Notes: a model not told the origin generated them from the letters alone. Positions 15,776 through 26,674 are shown, counted from the first letter of the stretch. The stretch is DNA of 64,000 bases from Candidatus Bipolaricaulis anaerobius (GCF_900465355.1 NZ_LS483254.1:620001-684000); one strand, 5' to 3'. Program-made: numbers and translations.

Positions 15776-18700
15776 GTGGCTATTTCCGGGGATGACATCA
15801 GGCGGATCAGGCTAGGGCTGGCCTCGAGCGAGGAGATGCTCTCCTGGTCGCGGGGAGAAGTGACGAACTCCGAGACCATCAACTACCGCAGCCACAAGCC
15901 CGAGCGCGGCGGGCTCTACGCTGAGGAGATTTTCGGTCCGGAGAACGACTACGAGTGCACGTGCGGCAAATACCGCGGCAAGAAGTACGAGGGCATCACG
16001 TGCGACAAGTGCGGGGTCCTCGTCACCGACTCCGCGGTGCGCCGGGTGAACATGGGGCACATCCGGCTGGCGAGCCCGGTGGTCCACTTCTGGTACCTGA
16101 AGGGGGTGGCGAGCCCCCTGTCCCGCCTCTTGGGGATCAAGCGGCGGGACCTGCGACGCATCGCGTACTACGAGACGGAGACGTCCCGTGAGGACCTGTT
16201 CGTTGTGACGCAATCGGGGTCCCCCAAGGTGCGACAGGGGGAGACGCTCTACGGGACGGAGGTCCGCATCCTGGCGACCGCGTTCACGTTCCAGGTGGAA
16301 CAGGCCTACCTCATCACCAAGGCGCCGCGGGTGGTGGCCGACGAGGGGGGGGAGGTCCAGATCGAGGTGCGGAAGCTCGCCAATGGGGAGGCGTTCCGCG
16401 CCCTGGTGATCGGCCGCCACGAGTACCCGGTGACGCCCGACGCCGAGGTGTTCGTCGAGGATGGGGATACGGTCGAGGCCGGGGAGACCCTCTGTGAGCG
16501 GCCGGCGGGCGAGCTGTGTTCGCAGACGATGTTCGAGATGCTGCGCGCGCGGTACGAGGGGGTGGAGGGGACCCCGATCCAGGAGGTCGTGGACAACCTC
16601 GCCCACCTCGTGGTGCGGGTGGGGGAGAACGTCCCCCTGCGGTTGGGCCAGGAGCTATCCACCTTGGAGGCGCGGGCCTACGAGCGGTGCTTCCCGGGCG
16701 GGTTCGAGGCCACCACGGGAGCGGAGGGGATCAAGCGCTTGCTGGGGGCGCTGAACCTGGACGCGCTCGCCGATGAACTGCGGGAGGAGCTCGATCACAC
16801 GGTGAACCAAGGGGAGAGGCGACGCATCCTTCACCGCCTGGAAGTGGTGGACCAGCTCCGCCAATCCGGCAACAACCCTGGCGACCTCGTGCTCGAGGTC
16901 ATCCCCGTCCTCCCCCCTGCCCTGCGGCCGATGATCCAGCTCGAGGGGGGGAAGTTTGCGACCACGGACCTGAACGACCTCTATCGGCGCATCATCAACC
17001 GCAACAACCGCCTGAAGAAGCTCCGCGAGATGGGGGCCCCGGAGATCATCCTCCGCAACGAGCGGCGGATGCTGCAGGAGGCGGTGGATGCCCTCATCCA
17101 CAACGAGAAGAAGGACAACCCGATCCGCGGCCGGGACAACCGCCCCCTCAAATCCCTGTCCGAGCGGATCCAGGGGAAGCAAGGGCGCCTTCGCCGCCAC
17201 CTCCTCGGCCGGCGGGTGGACTACTCCGGCCGGGCGGTGATCGTCGTTGATCCCGAGCTCAAGCTCCACCAGTGCGGGATCCCGAAGAAGATGGCGCTCG
17301 AACTGTTCAAGCCGTTCATCCTCGCCCGCCTGGAGAACCTCCCCTATGCCGACTACGATGAGATCAAGAACAAGGCGCTCGCCGGCGGGCTGCCCGAGGT
17401 GTGGGACACCCTCGATCAGCTCATCCAGGAGTATCCGGTGCTCCTCAACCGCGCGCCCACCCTGCATCGCCTCTCGATCCAGGCCTTCCAACCGGTGCTT
17501 GTGGATGGGGATGCGATCCACATCCACCCCCACGTCTGCCCGTCCTACAACGCCGATTTCGACGGCGACCAGATGGCCGTTCACCTCCCGTTGGGCAAGG
17601 AGCCAGTCCAGGAGGCGTGGGAGCTGATGCTGTCCGCGCGGAACACCCTCTCCCCGGCCCACGGGCGGCCGCTCGCGCTTCCCACCCAGGACCAGGTGTA
17701 CGGGTTCTACTACCTGACGATCCTCGACCCGGACGGCGTGGGGAAGGGGAAAGCGTTCCGCTCGATCGACGAGGCGCTGAAGGCCTACGACCACGGCGCG
17801 GTCGGCCTCCACGCCCCAATCCGGATCCGCATCGACGGGGGGATCGTGGAGACCACGCTCGGGAGGGCGATCCTGAACCAGGCTCTCCCCCCCGATCTCC
17901 GCGACTACGGGGCGACGTTCGACGCCCGCCGGGTGCGGACGGTGCTCGAGCAGTGCTACCTCCGCTACGGCTGGGAGCGCAACGCGGAGGTCCTGGATGA
18001 GCTGAAGACTTTGGGGTTCCGCTACGCGACCCTGTCGGGGCTGACGATCGCTGTGCCGGACTGCGAGATCCCTCCGGAGAAGGCTGCCCTGGTGGAGGAG
18101 GCCCAGGCGCAGGTGGAGCGCATCAACCGGATGTACGCGCGGGGGCTGGCCACGGAGGAGCAGCGCTACCAAGCCGTGACGCGGGTGTGGCGGGAGACGG
18201 TGGATGCAGTGGAGAAGGCCACGATGGCGAACCTGTCACAGAAGCCGTTCAACCCGGTCCATGCCATTGTCGCCTCCGGGGCCCGTGGCTCGGCCGGTCA
18301 GGTGAAGCAGATCGCGGGGATGCGGGGGCCGATGGCCGACCCCCAGGGACGGGTCCTCGAATGGCCCGTGATCTCGAACTTCCGCGAGGGGCTGTCGATC
18401 TTGGAGTACTTCATCTCCACGCACGGCGGGCGGAAGGGCACGGCCGACACCGCGCTGCGCACCGCGAGCGCGGGGTACCTCACCCGGCGGTTGGTGGACG
18501 CCTGTGTGGACGCGATCGTGAAGGAACAGGACTGTGGGACCCGCCAGGGGGTGGAGATCGATCCGCTCTACTTCGCGCCTCAGGGGCAGGTGATGGAGGG
18601 CATCCCTGATCGGATCTACGGGCGGGTGACTGCGGAGCCGATCCGGGATCCCGCCACTGGGGAGATCCTCGTCGAGGCCGGGGTGATCCTGGATCGGGAG

Positions 18701-20704
18701 ACTGCGCAGCGGGTGGGGACGCTCGAGGTGTCCCTCGCGCTCGATGGGGAGGGGATCGAGGACCGCGTCGGCTTCTGCAAGACGGTGGGCGACCTCTACC
18801 ACCCCGAAACGGGCGTGCTCCTCGTGCGGGATAGCGAAGGCCTCTCCCCGGAGCTCCTCGACGAACTGCGGGGGGCGGGGGTTCGCGAGGTGCGGGTCCG
18901 ACCGCAGATCGTGATCCGCTCCCCCGCCCTGTGCCAGACCCCAGGAGGGCTGTGTCAGATGTGCTACGGCCTCGACCTCGCGTTCCACCGGCTGGTAGAG
19001 CTGGGGACAACGGTCGGGGTCATCGCTGCCCAGTCCATCGGCGAGCCGGGCACCCAGCTCACGATGCGGACCTTCCATACCGGCGGCGTGGCGGGGCTGG
19101 ACATCACCCAGGGCCTGCCCCGTGCCGAGGAGCTCTTTGAGGCGCGCAAGACGACGAAGGCGCCCCACGCCACCGTGGCCCCTCTCTCCGGCCGGATCAC
19201 CCACATCGAGACGACCCGCTCCGGCCGCGAGGTGGTGGAGATCACGTCCGAGCCCCATACCGTCGTCCTGCCCCGCATATTCGTCCACGTTGCCGAGGGG
19301 GAGGAAGTGGACGTGGCGAAGTTCCGTTCCCTGTGTAGCCCGATCGAGGGGAGGGTGTTCCTGTTCGAGGAGGACGGGGAACGGTACCTGGCTGTGCTTG
19401 ATGAGGCTGGACTGGACAGGATGTACATCGTTCCCCCCGAGGCCGAGATCAAGGTCGCCCACCGGGCGACGGTGGAGGAAGACGAGGCGTTGACCACGGA
19501 GTACCACATCGAGGCACCGGTTGCCGAGATCTCGGGTCGGATCACGCTCCAGCAGGAGAGCGGGATGAGGCGGGTCATCGTCCGTGGGGAACGGGGCGAG
19601 ACGCGCGCGTACGAGATCCCGTACGGGTCACAGGTGCTGGTCCAGGATGGAGAGGAGGTTGAGGCGGGGAAGAAGCTCGCCACCCGGTCGCGGCCGCTCG
19701 TCCTTCGCACCGACACGGCGGGGACCGTCCTCATCGGGCCGCGCTCCGTGGCGGTGGTGGCGGGGAAGGGCCGGGCCGTGATCGCCCCCATCACCCCCGA
19801 CCTCCTGCCGATGGTGGAGCACGGTGCGCCGGTGCGGGAGGGCCAGGAGCTCTTCCAGGTGACCCTCCCCCCGGGCGAGGTGGTGCTGGTGGACCGCGTG
19901 GAGACGGCGAACGAGGTGGCCACGGTCCGCGTCCGCTACCGGGCGCAGGTGGAGTGTGCTGAGGGGACGATCGTGCGGGTCGGGGACAAGATCGACCGCG
20001 GCGAACCGGTGTCGAAGGGCGTGATCCCCCCCCATTACCTGATGGAGGTGGCCGGCGTCCAGAAGACCCGCGAGTACCTCCTCGTCGAGCTGCAGAAGGT
20101 CTACAAGTCCCAGGGGGTGGACATCAACGATAAGCACTTCGAGGTCGTGATCCGGCAGATCCTGAACAACGTGCGGATCGTGGATCCGGGGGAATCCACC
20201 TTTCTCTTGAACGACGTGGTCCCGTTGGAGATCTTCCAGCGCGAGGTGCGGCGGCTCGCCGAGGAGAACGAGGCGATTCGTCGCGGCCGGGATGATCTGA
20301 TCGGGGCCAAGCTCCTCGCCCCCCTCGCCCGGGGAGGGGCCACCGTGGCGGAGGCGGGGGAGACGATCACCCGCGAGGCCCTCGACCGGGCGATCGCCCT
20401 TGGCGTTCGGCAGGCCCGGGTCGAGATCCACGGCGAGGCGCAGACGGTGCGCCTCCTTGAGTACCGGATCCCGCAGGGGGAGCGGGAGCTCCTCCGCATC
20501 TCCCGGGCGGCCCTCCTCCGCAAGTCGTGGCTCGCGGCGGCGTCGTTCGAGCGCACGACGAAGGTGCTCGCCGATGCTGCCCTGCGCGGAGAAGACGACT
20601 ACCTGGATGGGCTGAAGCCCTGTTTGATGGTGGGGAAGAGGATCCCCGTGGGTACGGGGTTCCCTGGCCGAAACGCTCCGGCCTCCCCGGAGTTGAAACC
20701 GTAG
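15776..20704 (+). CDS. rpoC: DNA-directed RNA polymerase subunit beta-prime, long form
   Basis: RpoC forms half of the RNA polymerase active site. The Mg-binding motif NADFDGDQ sits at 592-599 with Asp594, Asp596 and Asp598. The N-terminal zinc ribbon has Cys61, Cys63, Cys76 and Cys79, and a second Cys cluster occurs in the segment [13 protein letters not shown]. At 1642 aa it is over 200 residues longer than E. coli RpoC. Extra sequence lies at about 140-350, where Thermus and Thermotoga carry sandwich-barrel hybrid domains, and at about 1150-1400 inside the trigger-loop/jaw region. The start is GTG. rpoB is not upstream; an FmdB zinc-ribbon gene is. rpsL follows 32 bp later. Confidence 0.97.
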   Translation: MAISGDDIRRIRLGLASSEEMLSWSRGEVTNSETINYRSHKPERGGLYAEEIFGPENDYECTCGKYRGKKYEGITCDKCGVLVTDSAVRRVNMGHIRLASPVVHFWYLKGVASPLSRLLGIKRRDLRRIAYYETETSREDLFVVTQSGSPKVRQGETLYGTEVRILATAFTFQVEQAYLITKAPRVVADEGGEVQIEVRKLANGEAFRALVIGRHEYPVTPDAEVFVEDGDTVEAGETLCERPAGELCSQTMFEMLRARYEGVEGTPIQEVVDNLAHLVVRVGENVPLRLGQELSTLEARAYERCFPGGFEATTGAEGIKRLLGALNLDALADELREELDHTVNQGERRRILHRLEVVDQLRQSGNNPGDLVLEVIPVLPPALRPMIQLEGGKFATTDLNDLYRRIINRNNRLKKLREMGAPEIILRNERRMLQEAVDALIHNEKKDNPIRGRDNRPLKSLSERIQGKQGRLRRHLLGRRVDYSGRAVIVVDPELKLHQCGIPKKMALELFKPFILARLENLPYADYDEIKNKALAGGLPEVWDTLDQLIQEYPVLLNRAPTLHRLSIQAFQPVLVDGDAIHIHPHVCPSYNADFDGDQMAVHLPLGKEPVQEAWELMLSARNTLSPAHGRPLALPTQDQVYGFYYLTILDPDGVGKGKAFRSIDEALKAYDHGAVGLHAPIRIRIDGGIVETTLGRAILNQALPPDLRDYGATFDARRVRTVLEQCYLRYGWERNAEVLDELKTLGFRYATLSGLTIAVPDCEIPPEKAALVEEAQAQVERINRMYARGLATEEQRYQAVTRVWRETVDAVEKATMANLSQKPFNPVHAIVASGARGSAGQVKQIAGMRGPMADPQGRVLEWPVISNFREGLSILEYFISTHGGRKGTADTALRTASAGYLTRRLVDACVDAIVKEQDCGTRQGVEIDPLYFAPQGQVMEGIPDRIYGRVTAEPIRDPATGEILVEAGVILDRETAQRVGTLEVSLALDGEGIEDRVGFCKTVGDLYHPETGVLLVRDSEGLSPELLDELRGAGVREVRVRPQIVIRSPALCQTPGGLCQMCYGLDLAFHRLVELGTTVGVIAAQSIGEPGTQLTMRTFHTGGVAGLDITQGLPRAEELFEARKTTKAPHATVAPLSGRITHIETTRSGREVVEITSEPHTVVLPRIFVHVAEGEEVDVAKFRSLCSPIEGRVFLFEEDGERYLAVLDEAGLDRMYIVPPEAEIKVAHRATVEEDEALTTEYHIEAPVAEISGRITLQQESGMRRVIVRGERGETRAYEIPYGSQVLVQDGEEVEAGKKLATRSRPLVLRTDTAGTVLIGPRSVAVVAGKGRAVIAPITPDLLPMVEHGAPVREGQELFQVTLPPGEVVLVDRVETANEVATVRVRYRAQVECAEGTIVRVGDKIDRGEPVSKGVIPPHYLMEVAGVQKTREYLLVELQKVYKSQGVDINDKHFEVVIRQILNNVRIVDPGESTFLLNDVVPLEIFQREVRRLAEENEAIRRGRDDLIGAKLLAPLARGGATVAEAGETITREALDRAIALGVRQARVEIHGEAQTVRLLEYRIPQGERELLRISRAALLRKSWLAAASFERTTKVLADAALRGEDDYLDGLKPCLMVGKRIPVGTGFPGRNAPASPELKP

Positions 20705-20736
20705 GTAGGGGAACCTAGAATCGCTGATGAGGAGAT

Positions 20737-21114
20737 ATGCCGACGTTTAATCAACTTGTGCGTTATGGACGGAAGCCGCAGCGGTCGAAGAGCAAGTCCG
20801 TGGCTCTCGCCGGCTGCCCCCAGCGCCGCGGTGTATGCCTGCGCGTGTTCACCCGCACCCCCAAGAAGCCGAACTCCGCGTTGCGGAAGGTGGCGCGGGT
20901 CCGCCTGTCGAACGGGCGCGAGGTGACGGCGTACATCCCCGGCGAGGGGCACAACCTCCAGGAGCACTCCCTCGTCCTGGTGCGGGGCGGACGGGTGAAG
21001 GACCTCCCCGGCGTGAAGTACCACATCATCCGCGGGGCGCTCGATGCCGCAGGCGTGGAGGGCCGCCGCCAGGGCCGGTCCCGGTACGGGATGCGCCGTC
21101 CCAAGGAGGGTTAG
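20737..21114 (+). CDS. rpsL: 30S ribosomal protein S12
   Basis: S12 sits at the decoding centre and controls codon-anticodon fidelity. The 125-aa protein keeps the streptomycin-site loops TPKKPNS and [12 protein letters not shown], with the usual lysines, and CPQRRGVC. It begins the str cluster, with GAGGAGATATG as ribosome-binding site and start. The stop codon abuts the GTG of rpsG. Confidence 0.97.
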   Translation: MPTFNQLVRYGRKPQRSKSKSVALAGCPQRRGVCLRVFTRTPKKPNSALRKVARVRLSNGREVTAYIPGEGHNLQEHSLVLVRGGRVKDLPGVKYHIIRGALDAAGVEGRRQGRSRYGMRRPKEG

Positions 21115-21588
21115 GTGCCCACATTCGATGTCGTCATCCCGGGTCGGGATGTAGCGGCCGACGTTCGCCAGGGCTCCAAGCTCGTGGAGAAACTCATCAA
21201 CTACGTGATGTGGGACGGGAAGAAGTCGCTTGCCCGACGCACGGTGTACGAGGCGTTCGACCTCCTCGACCGCCGGGGGGAGGGTCCGGCGCTGGATACG
21301 TTCCTCAAGGCTGTGCAGAACTGTATGCCCAAGATCGAGGTCCGCTCCCGTCGGGTGGGGGGAGCTGCGTACCAGGTGCCGTTTGAGGTCCCCGCGCACC
21401 GGCAGACGATGCTCGCCCTGCGGTGGATGGTCCAGGCGGCACGGGCCCGCTCCGAGCGGACGATGCCCGAGCGGCTGGCGGGCGAGATCTCCGCTGCGGC
21501 CCGCGGCGAGGGTGGGGCCTACCAAAAGAGGCAGGAAGCCCATCGCATGGCCGAGGCGAACCGGGCGTTCGCCCACTACCGCTGGTAG
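21115..21588 (+). CDS. rpsG: 30S ribosomal protein S7
   Basis: S7 nucleates assembly of the 30S head and contacts E-site tRNA. The 157-aa protein has the standard EKLINYVMWDGKKS and GGAAYQVPFEV motifs and ends with the AHYRW C-terminus. It starts with GTG immediately after the rpsL stop. An EF-G gene follows after 28 bp, the normal str order. Confidence 0.97.
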   Translation: MPTFDVVIPGRDVAADVRQGSKLVEKLINYVMWDGKKSLARRTVYEAFDLLDRRGEGPALDTFLKAVQNCMPKIEVRSRRVGGAAYQVPFEVPAHRQTMLALRWMVQAARARSERTMPERLAGEISAAARGEGGAYQKRQEAHRMAEANRAFAHYRW

Positions 21589-21616
21589 GCGCCCTCCGCA
21601 TCCTCGGGGCACGCTG

Positions 21617-23698
21617 ATGGCGGAGAGTGACGTTCGCAAGATCCGCAACATCGGCGTGATCGCCCACATCGATGCCGGCAAGACCACGCTCACCGAGCGC
21701 ATCCTCTACTACACGGGGAAGATCCATCGCATGGGCGAGGTCCATGAGGGGACCACCGAGATGGACTGGATGGATCAGGAGCGGGAGCGGGGCATCACCA
21801 TCACCGCGGCGGCGACGACCGCCATGTGGAATGGGCACGCGATCAACATCATTGATACCCCAGGCCACGTAGACTTCACGGCGGAGGTGGAGCGCAGCCT
21901 GCGGGTCCTCGATGGGGCAGTGGTCCTCTTCTCCGGCGTGGAGGGCGTGGAATCCCAGTCCGAGGCGGTGTGGCGCCAGGCCGATCGGTACCGGGTCCCC
22001 CGGCTGGCCTTCGTGAACAAGCTCGATCGGGTGGGCTCCGATTTCTCGCGGGCGGTGCAGGACATGGTGGACAAGCTTGGGGCGACGGTGCTGCCGCTCG
22101 TCGTGCCCTGGCGGGATCGCGAGGGGCGGCTCCTGGGGATGGTGGACCTCGTGCGGTGGGCCGCCCTCCGCTGGGACCCCGCGGACCTCGGCCGGACGGT
22201 TGAGGCCCTGCCCATCCCGCCCGAGGTGGAGGGCGAGGCCACGGAATGGCGGGAACGCCTTCTGGAAAAGCTGGCCGAGGTATCGGATTCCGTCGCTGAG
22301 CAGTACCTGGCCGATGGCGACGTTGCCCCGGGCGACATGGTCGCTGCGCTCCGGCAGGCGACGATCGGCCGGCTGTGGGTGCCCGTCCTGGGGGGCGCGG
22401 TCCTCGAAAACGTGGGAGTCCAACCGGTATTGGATGCGGTGGTGGACTTCCTCCCCTCCCCGGATGACGTGCCGCCGGTGCAAGGCTTCACCGCGAGCGG
22501 GTATCCGGAGTTCCGCCGCGCCTCGGCTGATGAGCCGTTCGCGGCGCTCGTGTTCAAGGTGGCGAGCGATCCCTATGCCGATCGGCTCCTCTATACGCGC
22601 GTCTACTCCGGGACCGCGGCGGAGGGCGAGGTGGTGCTGAACGCAACTTCTGGGCGCAAGGTGCGCTTGGTGCGTCTGTTCCGCCTGCACGCCAACCACC
22701 GCGAACGCCTGGCGCAGGTCACGGCGGGGGACATCGTGGGGGTGATCGCCTCCGGCCCGGTGTTCACCGGCGAGACGCTCTCCGATCCGGAGCATCCCCT
22801 TCTCCTGGAGCGGATCGCGTTTCCCGATCCGGTGGTGTTCTTCGCCGTCGAGCCTCGCTCCGAGCGCGAGGAGGGACCTCTTCGGGAGGCGCTCGACCGC
22901 ATTGCGCAGGAAGACCCGACGTTCCAGGTGCGCGAAGACGAGGCGACGCGGCAGATTTTGGTGGGGGGGATGGGCGAGCTGCAACTCGAGGTCCAGCTGC
23001 GGCGCATCCGGGAGGAGTTCGGGGTCCCGCATCGGGTGGGGAAGCCGATCGTCGCGTACCGGGAGACGCTTGCCCGTCCGCTGGAAGTCACCGAGGAGTG
23101 GGACCAGGTGCTGGCTGGCCGGAGACAGTACGCGAAGGTCCTCGTCCGGTTTGAGCCCCTTCCCCGGGGGGCGGGGTTCGAGTTCCGCGCTCCTGTCCCG
23201 GCAGAGACCCTCCCGCCGGAGTTCGTGGACGCGGTGCGGCGGGGAATTGAGGGAGGGCTCGGGGCGAGCCCGGTGGGGGGGTTCCCGGTGACCGACGTGC
23301 GGGCTGTGCTCCACGGCGGCCGGGCGCACCCCGCGGACTCGTCTGAAGTCGCGTTTGAAGCGTGTGGGACCCAAGCTTTGCGCCGCGCGCTCGAGGAGGG
23401 AGGGACCCTCCTCCTGGAACCCGTTGCGGAGGGCGATATAATCACGCCCACCGAGTATCTCGGTGAGGTGGTTTCGGATCTGGGTCGTCGCCGAGGCGAG
23501 GTCCAGTCCATCCAGACCCGAGGGGTGGTGGAAGTCATCCGCTGTGCCATTCCCTTGGGGGAGACCTTCGGGTACGCCACCCAGTTGAGGTCCCTGACCC
23601 AGGGACGTGCGGTTCATACCCTCCGGGTGACCCGTTACGACGAGGTGCCCCCAGGGATCGCGCGTGAGGTGCTGAGGAGTCGAGGATACGATGGCTAG
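21617..23698 (+). CDS. fusA: Elongation factor G, str-operon copy with divergent domain IV
   Basis: EF-G is the GTPase that moves tRNAs and mRNA through the ribosome and helps RRF recycle it. The 693-aa protein has all GTPase motifs: AHIDAGKTT (16-24), [13 protein letters not shown] and NKLD. Domain IV is unusual. The conserved lysine-glutamine-x-Gly-Gly loop found in translocating EF-Gs is replaced by LAGRRQYAKV, and the tip loop reads GGRAHPADSSE. A second EF-G at 60445-62529 has the canonical loops. This copy may therefore be specialised (for example recycling), or it is simply a divergent translocase. tuf, normally next, is absent; rpsJ overlaps its end by 8 nt. Confidence 0.9.
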   Translation: MAESDVRKIRNIGVIAHIDAGKTTLTERILYYTGKIHRMGEVHEGTTEMDWMDQERERGITITAAATTAMWNGHAINIIDTPGHVDFTAEVERSLRVLDGAVVLFSGVEGVESQSEAVWRQADRYRVPRLAFVNKLDRVGSDFSRAVQDMVDKLGATVLPLVVPWRDREGRLLGMVDLVRWAALRWDPADLGRTVEALPIPPEVEGEATEWRERLLEKLAEVSDSVAEQYLADGDVAPGDMVAALRQATIGRLWVPVLGGAVLENVGVQPVLDAVVDFLPSPDDVPPVQGFTASGYPEFRRASADEPFAALVFKVASDPYADRLLYTRVYSGTAAEGEVVLNATSGRKVRLVRLFRLHANHRERLAQVTAGDIVGVIASGPVFTGETLSDPEHPLLLERIAFPDPVVFFAVEPRSEREEGPLREALDRIAQEDPTFQVREDEATRQILVGGMGELQLEVQLRRIREEFGVPHRVGKPIVAYRETLARPLEVTEEWDQVLAGRRQYAKVLVRFEPLPRGAGFEFRAPVPAETLPPEFVDAVRRGIEGGLGASPVGGFPVTDVRAVLHGGRAHPADSSEVAFEACGTQALRRALEEGGTLLLEPVAEGDIITPTEYLGEVVSDLGRRRGEVQSIQTRGVVEVIRCAIPLGETFGYATQLRSLTQGRAVHTLRVTRYDEVPPGIAREVLRSRGYDG

Positions 23699-23999
23699 GG
23701 AAAAGATCAGGATCAAGGTGCAGAGCTACGACCACGAGCTCGTTGACGCCGCTGTCCGCAAGATCGTGGACACCGCGATGGCGAGCCGCGCCAAGGTGAG
23801 CGGCCCGATCCCGCTCCCCACCGAACGACGTCTGTACGCGGTCCTCCGCTCGCCTCACGTGGACAAGCGATCCATGGAGCACTTCGAACGCAAGGTCCAC
23901 CGACGGTTGATCGACATCAAGGAACCGACCGCGGCTACGATCAACGCGCTCATGGAAGTGGAACTCCCCACTGGGATCGACATCGAAATCAAACTGTGA
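23691..23999 (+). CDS. rpsJ: 30S ribosomal protein S10
   Basis: S10 is part of the 30S head and, in other bacteria, the NusB/NusE antitermination partner. The 102-aa protein has the conserved KIRIKVQSYDHELVD start and HVDKRSMEHFE loop. It begins the S10 gene order but is joined to the str genes by an 8-nt overlap with the EF-G stop, so no separate S10 promoter is evident. Confidence 0.97.
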   Translation: MAREKIRIKVQSYDHELVDAAVRKIVDTAMASRAKVSGPIPLPTERRLYAVLRSPHVDKRSMEHFERKVHRRLIDIKEPTAATINALMEVELPTGIDIEIKL

Positions 24000-24007
24000 G
24001 GGACGAG

Positions 24008-24628
24008 ATGCCACTTGAGCTGATCGGTCGCAAGGTCGGGATGACGCAGTGGTTCGACGGGGAGGGGCGGGCGGTGGCGGCCACGGTCATCGAGGTCGAA
24101 CCCTCGGTCGTCGTCGAGGTCAAGACCCCGGACCGGCACGGGTACGCTGCGGTTCAGTTCGGTGCTGGCGCGGTGGCCGAGCGCAAGGTGAAGCGACCGA
24201 TCCTTGGCCAGTTCCGCAAGATCGGCATCCCCCCCCGCAAGCACCTCTACGAGGTGCGGGTGGATGATCCGAGCCGGTTCTCCCCCGGAACGGAGGTCGG
24301 CGTGGACCTGTTTGCGGCCGGGGAGATGGTGGACGTCACCGGGATCTCCAAGGGGAAGGGGTTCCAGGGAACGATCAAGCGCTGGCGGTTCCACTCCCGG
24401 CCTCGGTCCCACGGCCACAAGTGGTTCCGGCGGCCAGGCGCGGCGGGGCGCGGGCTGACGAAGGTCGTCAAGGGGAGGAAGTACCCCGGCCACGCCGGCG
24501 TCCAGCGGGTCACCGTGCGGAACCTGGCAGTGTTGGCGGTCGACAGCGGTCGGCGGTTGCTCGTCGTGCGGGGATCGGTCCCCGGCCCGCGGTCGGGCGC
24601 GCTGCGGATAAGGAAGCACGATGCCTAA
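24008..24628 (+). CDS. rplC: 50S ribosomal protein L3
   Basis: L3 is an early 50S assembly protein whose extension reaches the peptidyl transferase centre. The 206-aa protein starts GRKVGMTQ and has the conserved GISKGKGFQGTIKRW and GHAGVQRVTVRNL segments. ATG 24008 is favoured; an in-frame GTG overlapping the rpsJ stop at 23996 would add only four residues. Confidence 0.96.
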   Translation: MPLELIGRKVGMTQWFDGEGRAVAATVIEVEPSVVVEVKTPDRHGYAAVQFGAGAVAERKVKRPILGQFRKIGIPPRKHLYEVRVDDPSRFSPGTEVGVDLFAAGEMVDVTGISKGKGFQGTIKRWRFHSRPRSHGHKWFRRPGAAGRGLTKVVKGRKYPGHAGVQRVTVRNLAVLAVDSGRRLLVVRGSVPGPRSGALRIRKHDA

Positions 24629-25262
24629 CGTTCGCATTCACCGGTTCAACGATCCGGAAGGGGTGCCGACCGAAGCGGCGGTGGCGGAGGCCGTGTTCGG
24701 CGCTCCTGTGTCGGCGGACCTTCTCCACCGGGCGGTACGGATCCAGCTCCTCAACAAGCGTCAAGGGACGGCGGCGACGAAGACGCGGGGCGAGGTCTCC
24801 GGTGGGGGGCGGAAGCCGTGGGCGCAGAAGCACACGGGCCGGGCCCGCCACGGTTCGACGCGATCCCCGCTCTGGCGCCATGGGGGCGTGACGTTCGGCC
24901 CCCAGCCGCGGGAGTGGTCGCTTGCGCTCCCGGTGCGGATGCGGCGGAAGGCGCTGGCGGCGGCCCTCTCCTCCCGCTACGGGGGGGAGATGGTGTGGGT
25001 TGTGGACCGCATGGGGTTCGACCGGCCGCGCACCAAGGACGCGATCGCCCTTTTGGGGCGGCTCGGCTGCCCAGCGAAGACGCTGGTCGTCGTCGCTCCT
25101 GAGGAGTACGGGATCCCCGTGGCGAACTCGTTCCGCAACATCCCCGGCGTGACCTGCATCCGTGCGGATGCGGTCACGGCCTACGACGTGCTGGCCCACG
25201 ACGGGATCCTCCTCACGGAGGGAGCGGTGCGGGCACTGGAGGGGCGGCTGAGCCATGGGTAG
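24621..25262 (+). CDS. rplD: 50S ribosomal protein L4
   Basis: L4 lines the exit tunnel with its extended loop and in some bacteria represses the S10 operon. The 213-aa protein has the loop signature TRGEVSGGGRKPWAQKHTGR followed by SPLWRHGGVTFGP. It overlaps the rplC end by exactly 8 nt. Confidence 0.96.
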   Translation: MPNVRIHRFNDPEGVPTEAAVAEAVFGAPVSADLLHRAVRIQLLNKRQGTAATKTRGEVSGGGRKPWAQKHTGRARHGSTRSPLWRHGGVTFGPQPREWSLALPVRMRRKALAAALSSRYGGEMVWVVDRMGFDRPRTKDAIALLGRLGCPAKTLVVVAPEEYGIPVANSFRNIPGVTCIRADAVTAYDVLAHDGILLTEGAVRALEGRLSHG

Positions 25263-25551
25263 GGAGATCTATCTGGAAGATGTGATCCTACGCCCGGTCC
25301 TGTCGGAGAAGACGTGGCGGGGGATGGAAGAGGGCAAGTACACGTTCGAGGTGGCGGCGGATGCCGGCAAGAACGAGATCCGTACCGCAGTGGAAGGCCT
25401 GTTTGGGGTCAAGGTGGAGCGGGTGTGGGTCATGAACCGGTCCGGGAAACCGCGCCGGACCCGGCTCGACCGACGCCACGGGCGGACGCGGGGGGAACGG
25501 CGGGCCATCGTCCAGCTCGCCCCCGGTCACAAGATCGACATCGTGGGGTGA
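25255..25551 (+). CDS. rplW: 50S ribosomal protein L23
   Basis: L23 sits at the tunnel exit and docks trigger factor and SRP. The 98-aa protein has RPVLSEKT near the N-terminus and the KVERVWVMN strand. It overlaps rplD by 8 nt. Confidence 0.95.
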   Translation: MGREIYLEDVILRPVLSEKTWRGMEEGKYTFEVAADAGKNEIRTAVEGLFGVKVERVWVMNRSGKPRRTRLDRRHGRTRGERRAIVQLAPGHKIDIVG

Positions 25552-25557
25552 GCTAGA

Positions 25558-26379
25558 ATGGGCCTCAAGAAGCTCAATCCAGTTACGCCAGGGCAGCGCC
25601 ACGCCGTGGCCCCCGACTACGGGGAGCTGACGCGGGACAAGCCGGAGAAGGGGCTTGTCGCCCCGCTCGCCCGCAGCGTCGGCCGCAACAACCAGGGGCG
25701 GATCACCACGCGCCACAAGGGAAGCGGCCACAAGCGCCGCTACCGGTGGGTGGACTTCGCCCGCGAGAAGCACGGGGTTCCGGCGCGGGTCGTGTCCGTG
25801 GAGTATGATCCCAACCGGTCGGCGTGGATCACCCTTCTTCACTATCGGGATGGGGAAAAGCGCTACATCCTTGCCCCGCTGGAGCTCAGGGTGGGGGACG
25901 TGGTTGAGGCGGGGGAGAGCGCGGAGCCCAAGCCGGGCAACGCATTGCCCCTCCGGCGCATCCCGGCCGGGACGTTCGTGCACAACGTGGAGCTCTACCC
26001 CGGTTCGCGGGGGAAGGTGGCGCGGGCGGCCGGGACAGCGGCCCAACTCCTCGGGCGCGAGGAGGATCGGGCGATCCTCCGCCTTCCCTCGGGTGAGATC
26101 CGCGTGTTCCACGTGGCGTGCATGGCCACCGTGGGGCGGGTGAGCAATCCCGACCACAAGAACGTGCGGCACGGCAAGGCGGGCCGGGTGCGCCACCTCG
26201 GGCGGCGGCCGAGCGTGCGAGGGGTGGCGATGGGCGCGGACGATCACCCGCACGGAGGCGGCGAGGGCCGCACCGGGGAGGGTCGGCCGTCGAAGACGCC
26301 GTGGGGGAAGCTCGCGCGGGGCGTTCCGACGCGGAAGAACAAGGCGAGCGATGCCAAGATCCTCAAGAGGAGGGAGTAG
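25558..26379 (+). CDS. rplB: 50S ribosomal protein L2
   Basis: L2 is needed for subunit association and peptidyl transferase assembly. The 273-aa length is standard. The essential loop reads [17 protein letters not shown], where most bacteria have Asn-Pro-Val after Met, while the key histidine and the GGGEG are kept. The C-terminus is basic. The rpsS ATG follows the stop codon without a gap. Confidence 0.97.
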   Translation: MGLKKLNPVTPGQRHAVAPDYGELTRDKPEKGLVAPLARSVGRNNQGRITTRHKGSGHKRRYRWVDFAREKHGVPARVVSVEYDPNRSAWITLLHYRDGEKRYILAPLELRVGDVVEAGESAEPKPGNALPLRRIPAGTFVHNVELYPGSRGKVARAAGTAAQLLGREEDRAILRLPSGEIRVFHVACMATVGRVSNPDHKNVRHGKAGRVRHLGRRPSVRGVAMGADDHPHGGGEGRTGEGRPSKTPWGKLARGVPTRKNKASDAKILKRRE

Positions 26380-26661
26380 ATGGCGCGGTCGAGGAAGAAG
26401 GGACCCTTTGTAGCCCGCGACGTCCTGGAGAAGCTCGCCAAGGTCAAGCGCGGGGAGATCGCGGAGATCGTCACTTGGTCCCGGAGCTCGATGATCACGC
26501 CGGAGATGGTGGGGATCACGATCCGCGTCCATAACGGCCGGACGCACGTCCCGGTCCGGGTGACCGAGGCCATGATCGGTCACCGCCTGGGCGAGTTCGC
26601 GCCAACGCGGGTGTTCCGTGGCCACGGCGGCGTGAAGAAGAAGACCGCGGTTCCGAAGTGA
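26380..26661 (+). CDS. rpsS: 30S ribosomal protein S19
   Basis: S19 lies in the 30S head next to S13 and contacts A-site tRNA. The 93-aa protein has RSRKKGPFV, the [14 protein letters not shown] block and the [10 protein letters not shown] end typical of the family. It directly abuts rplB. Confidence 0.96.
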   Translation: MARSRKKGPFVARDVLEKLAKVKRGEIAEIVTWSRSSMITPEMVGITIRVHNGRTHVPVRVTEAMIGHRLGEFAPTRVFRGHGGVKKKTAVPK

Positions 26662-26674
26662 TCGAGGTGACGGG

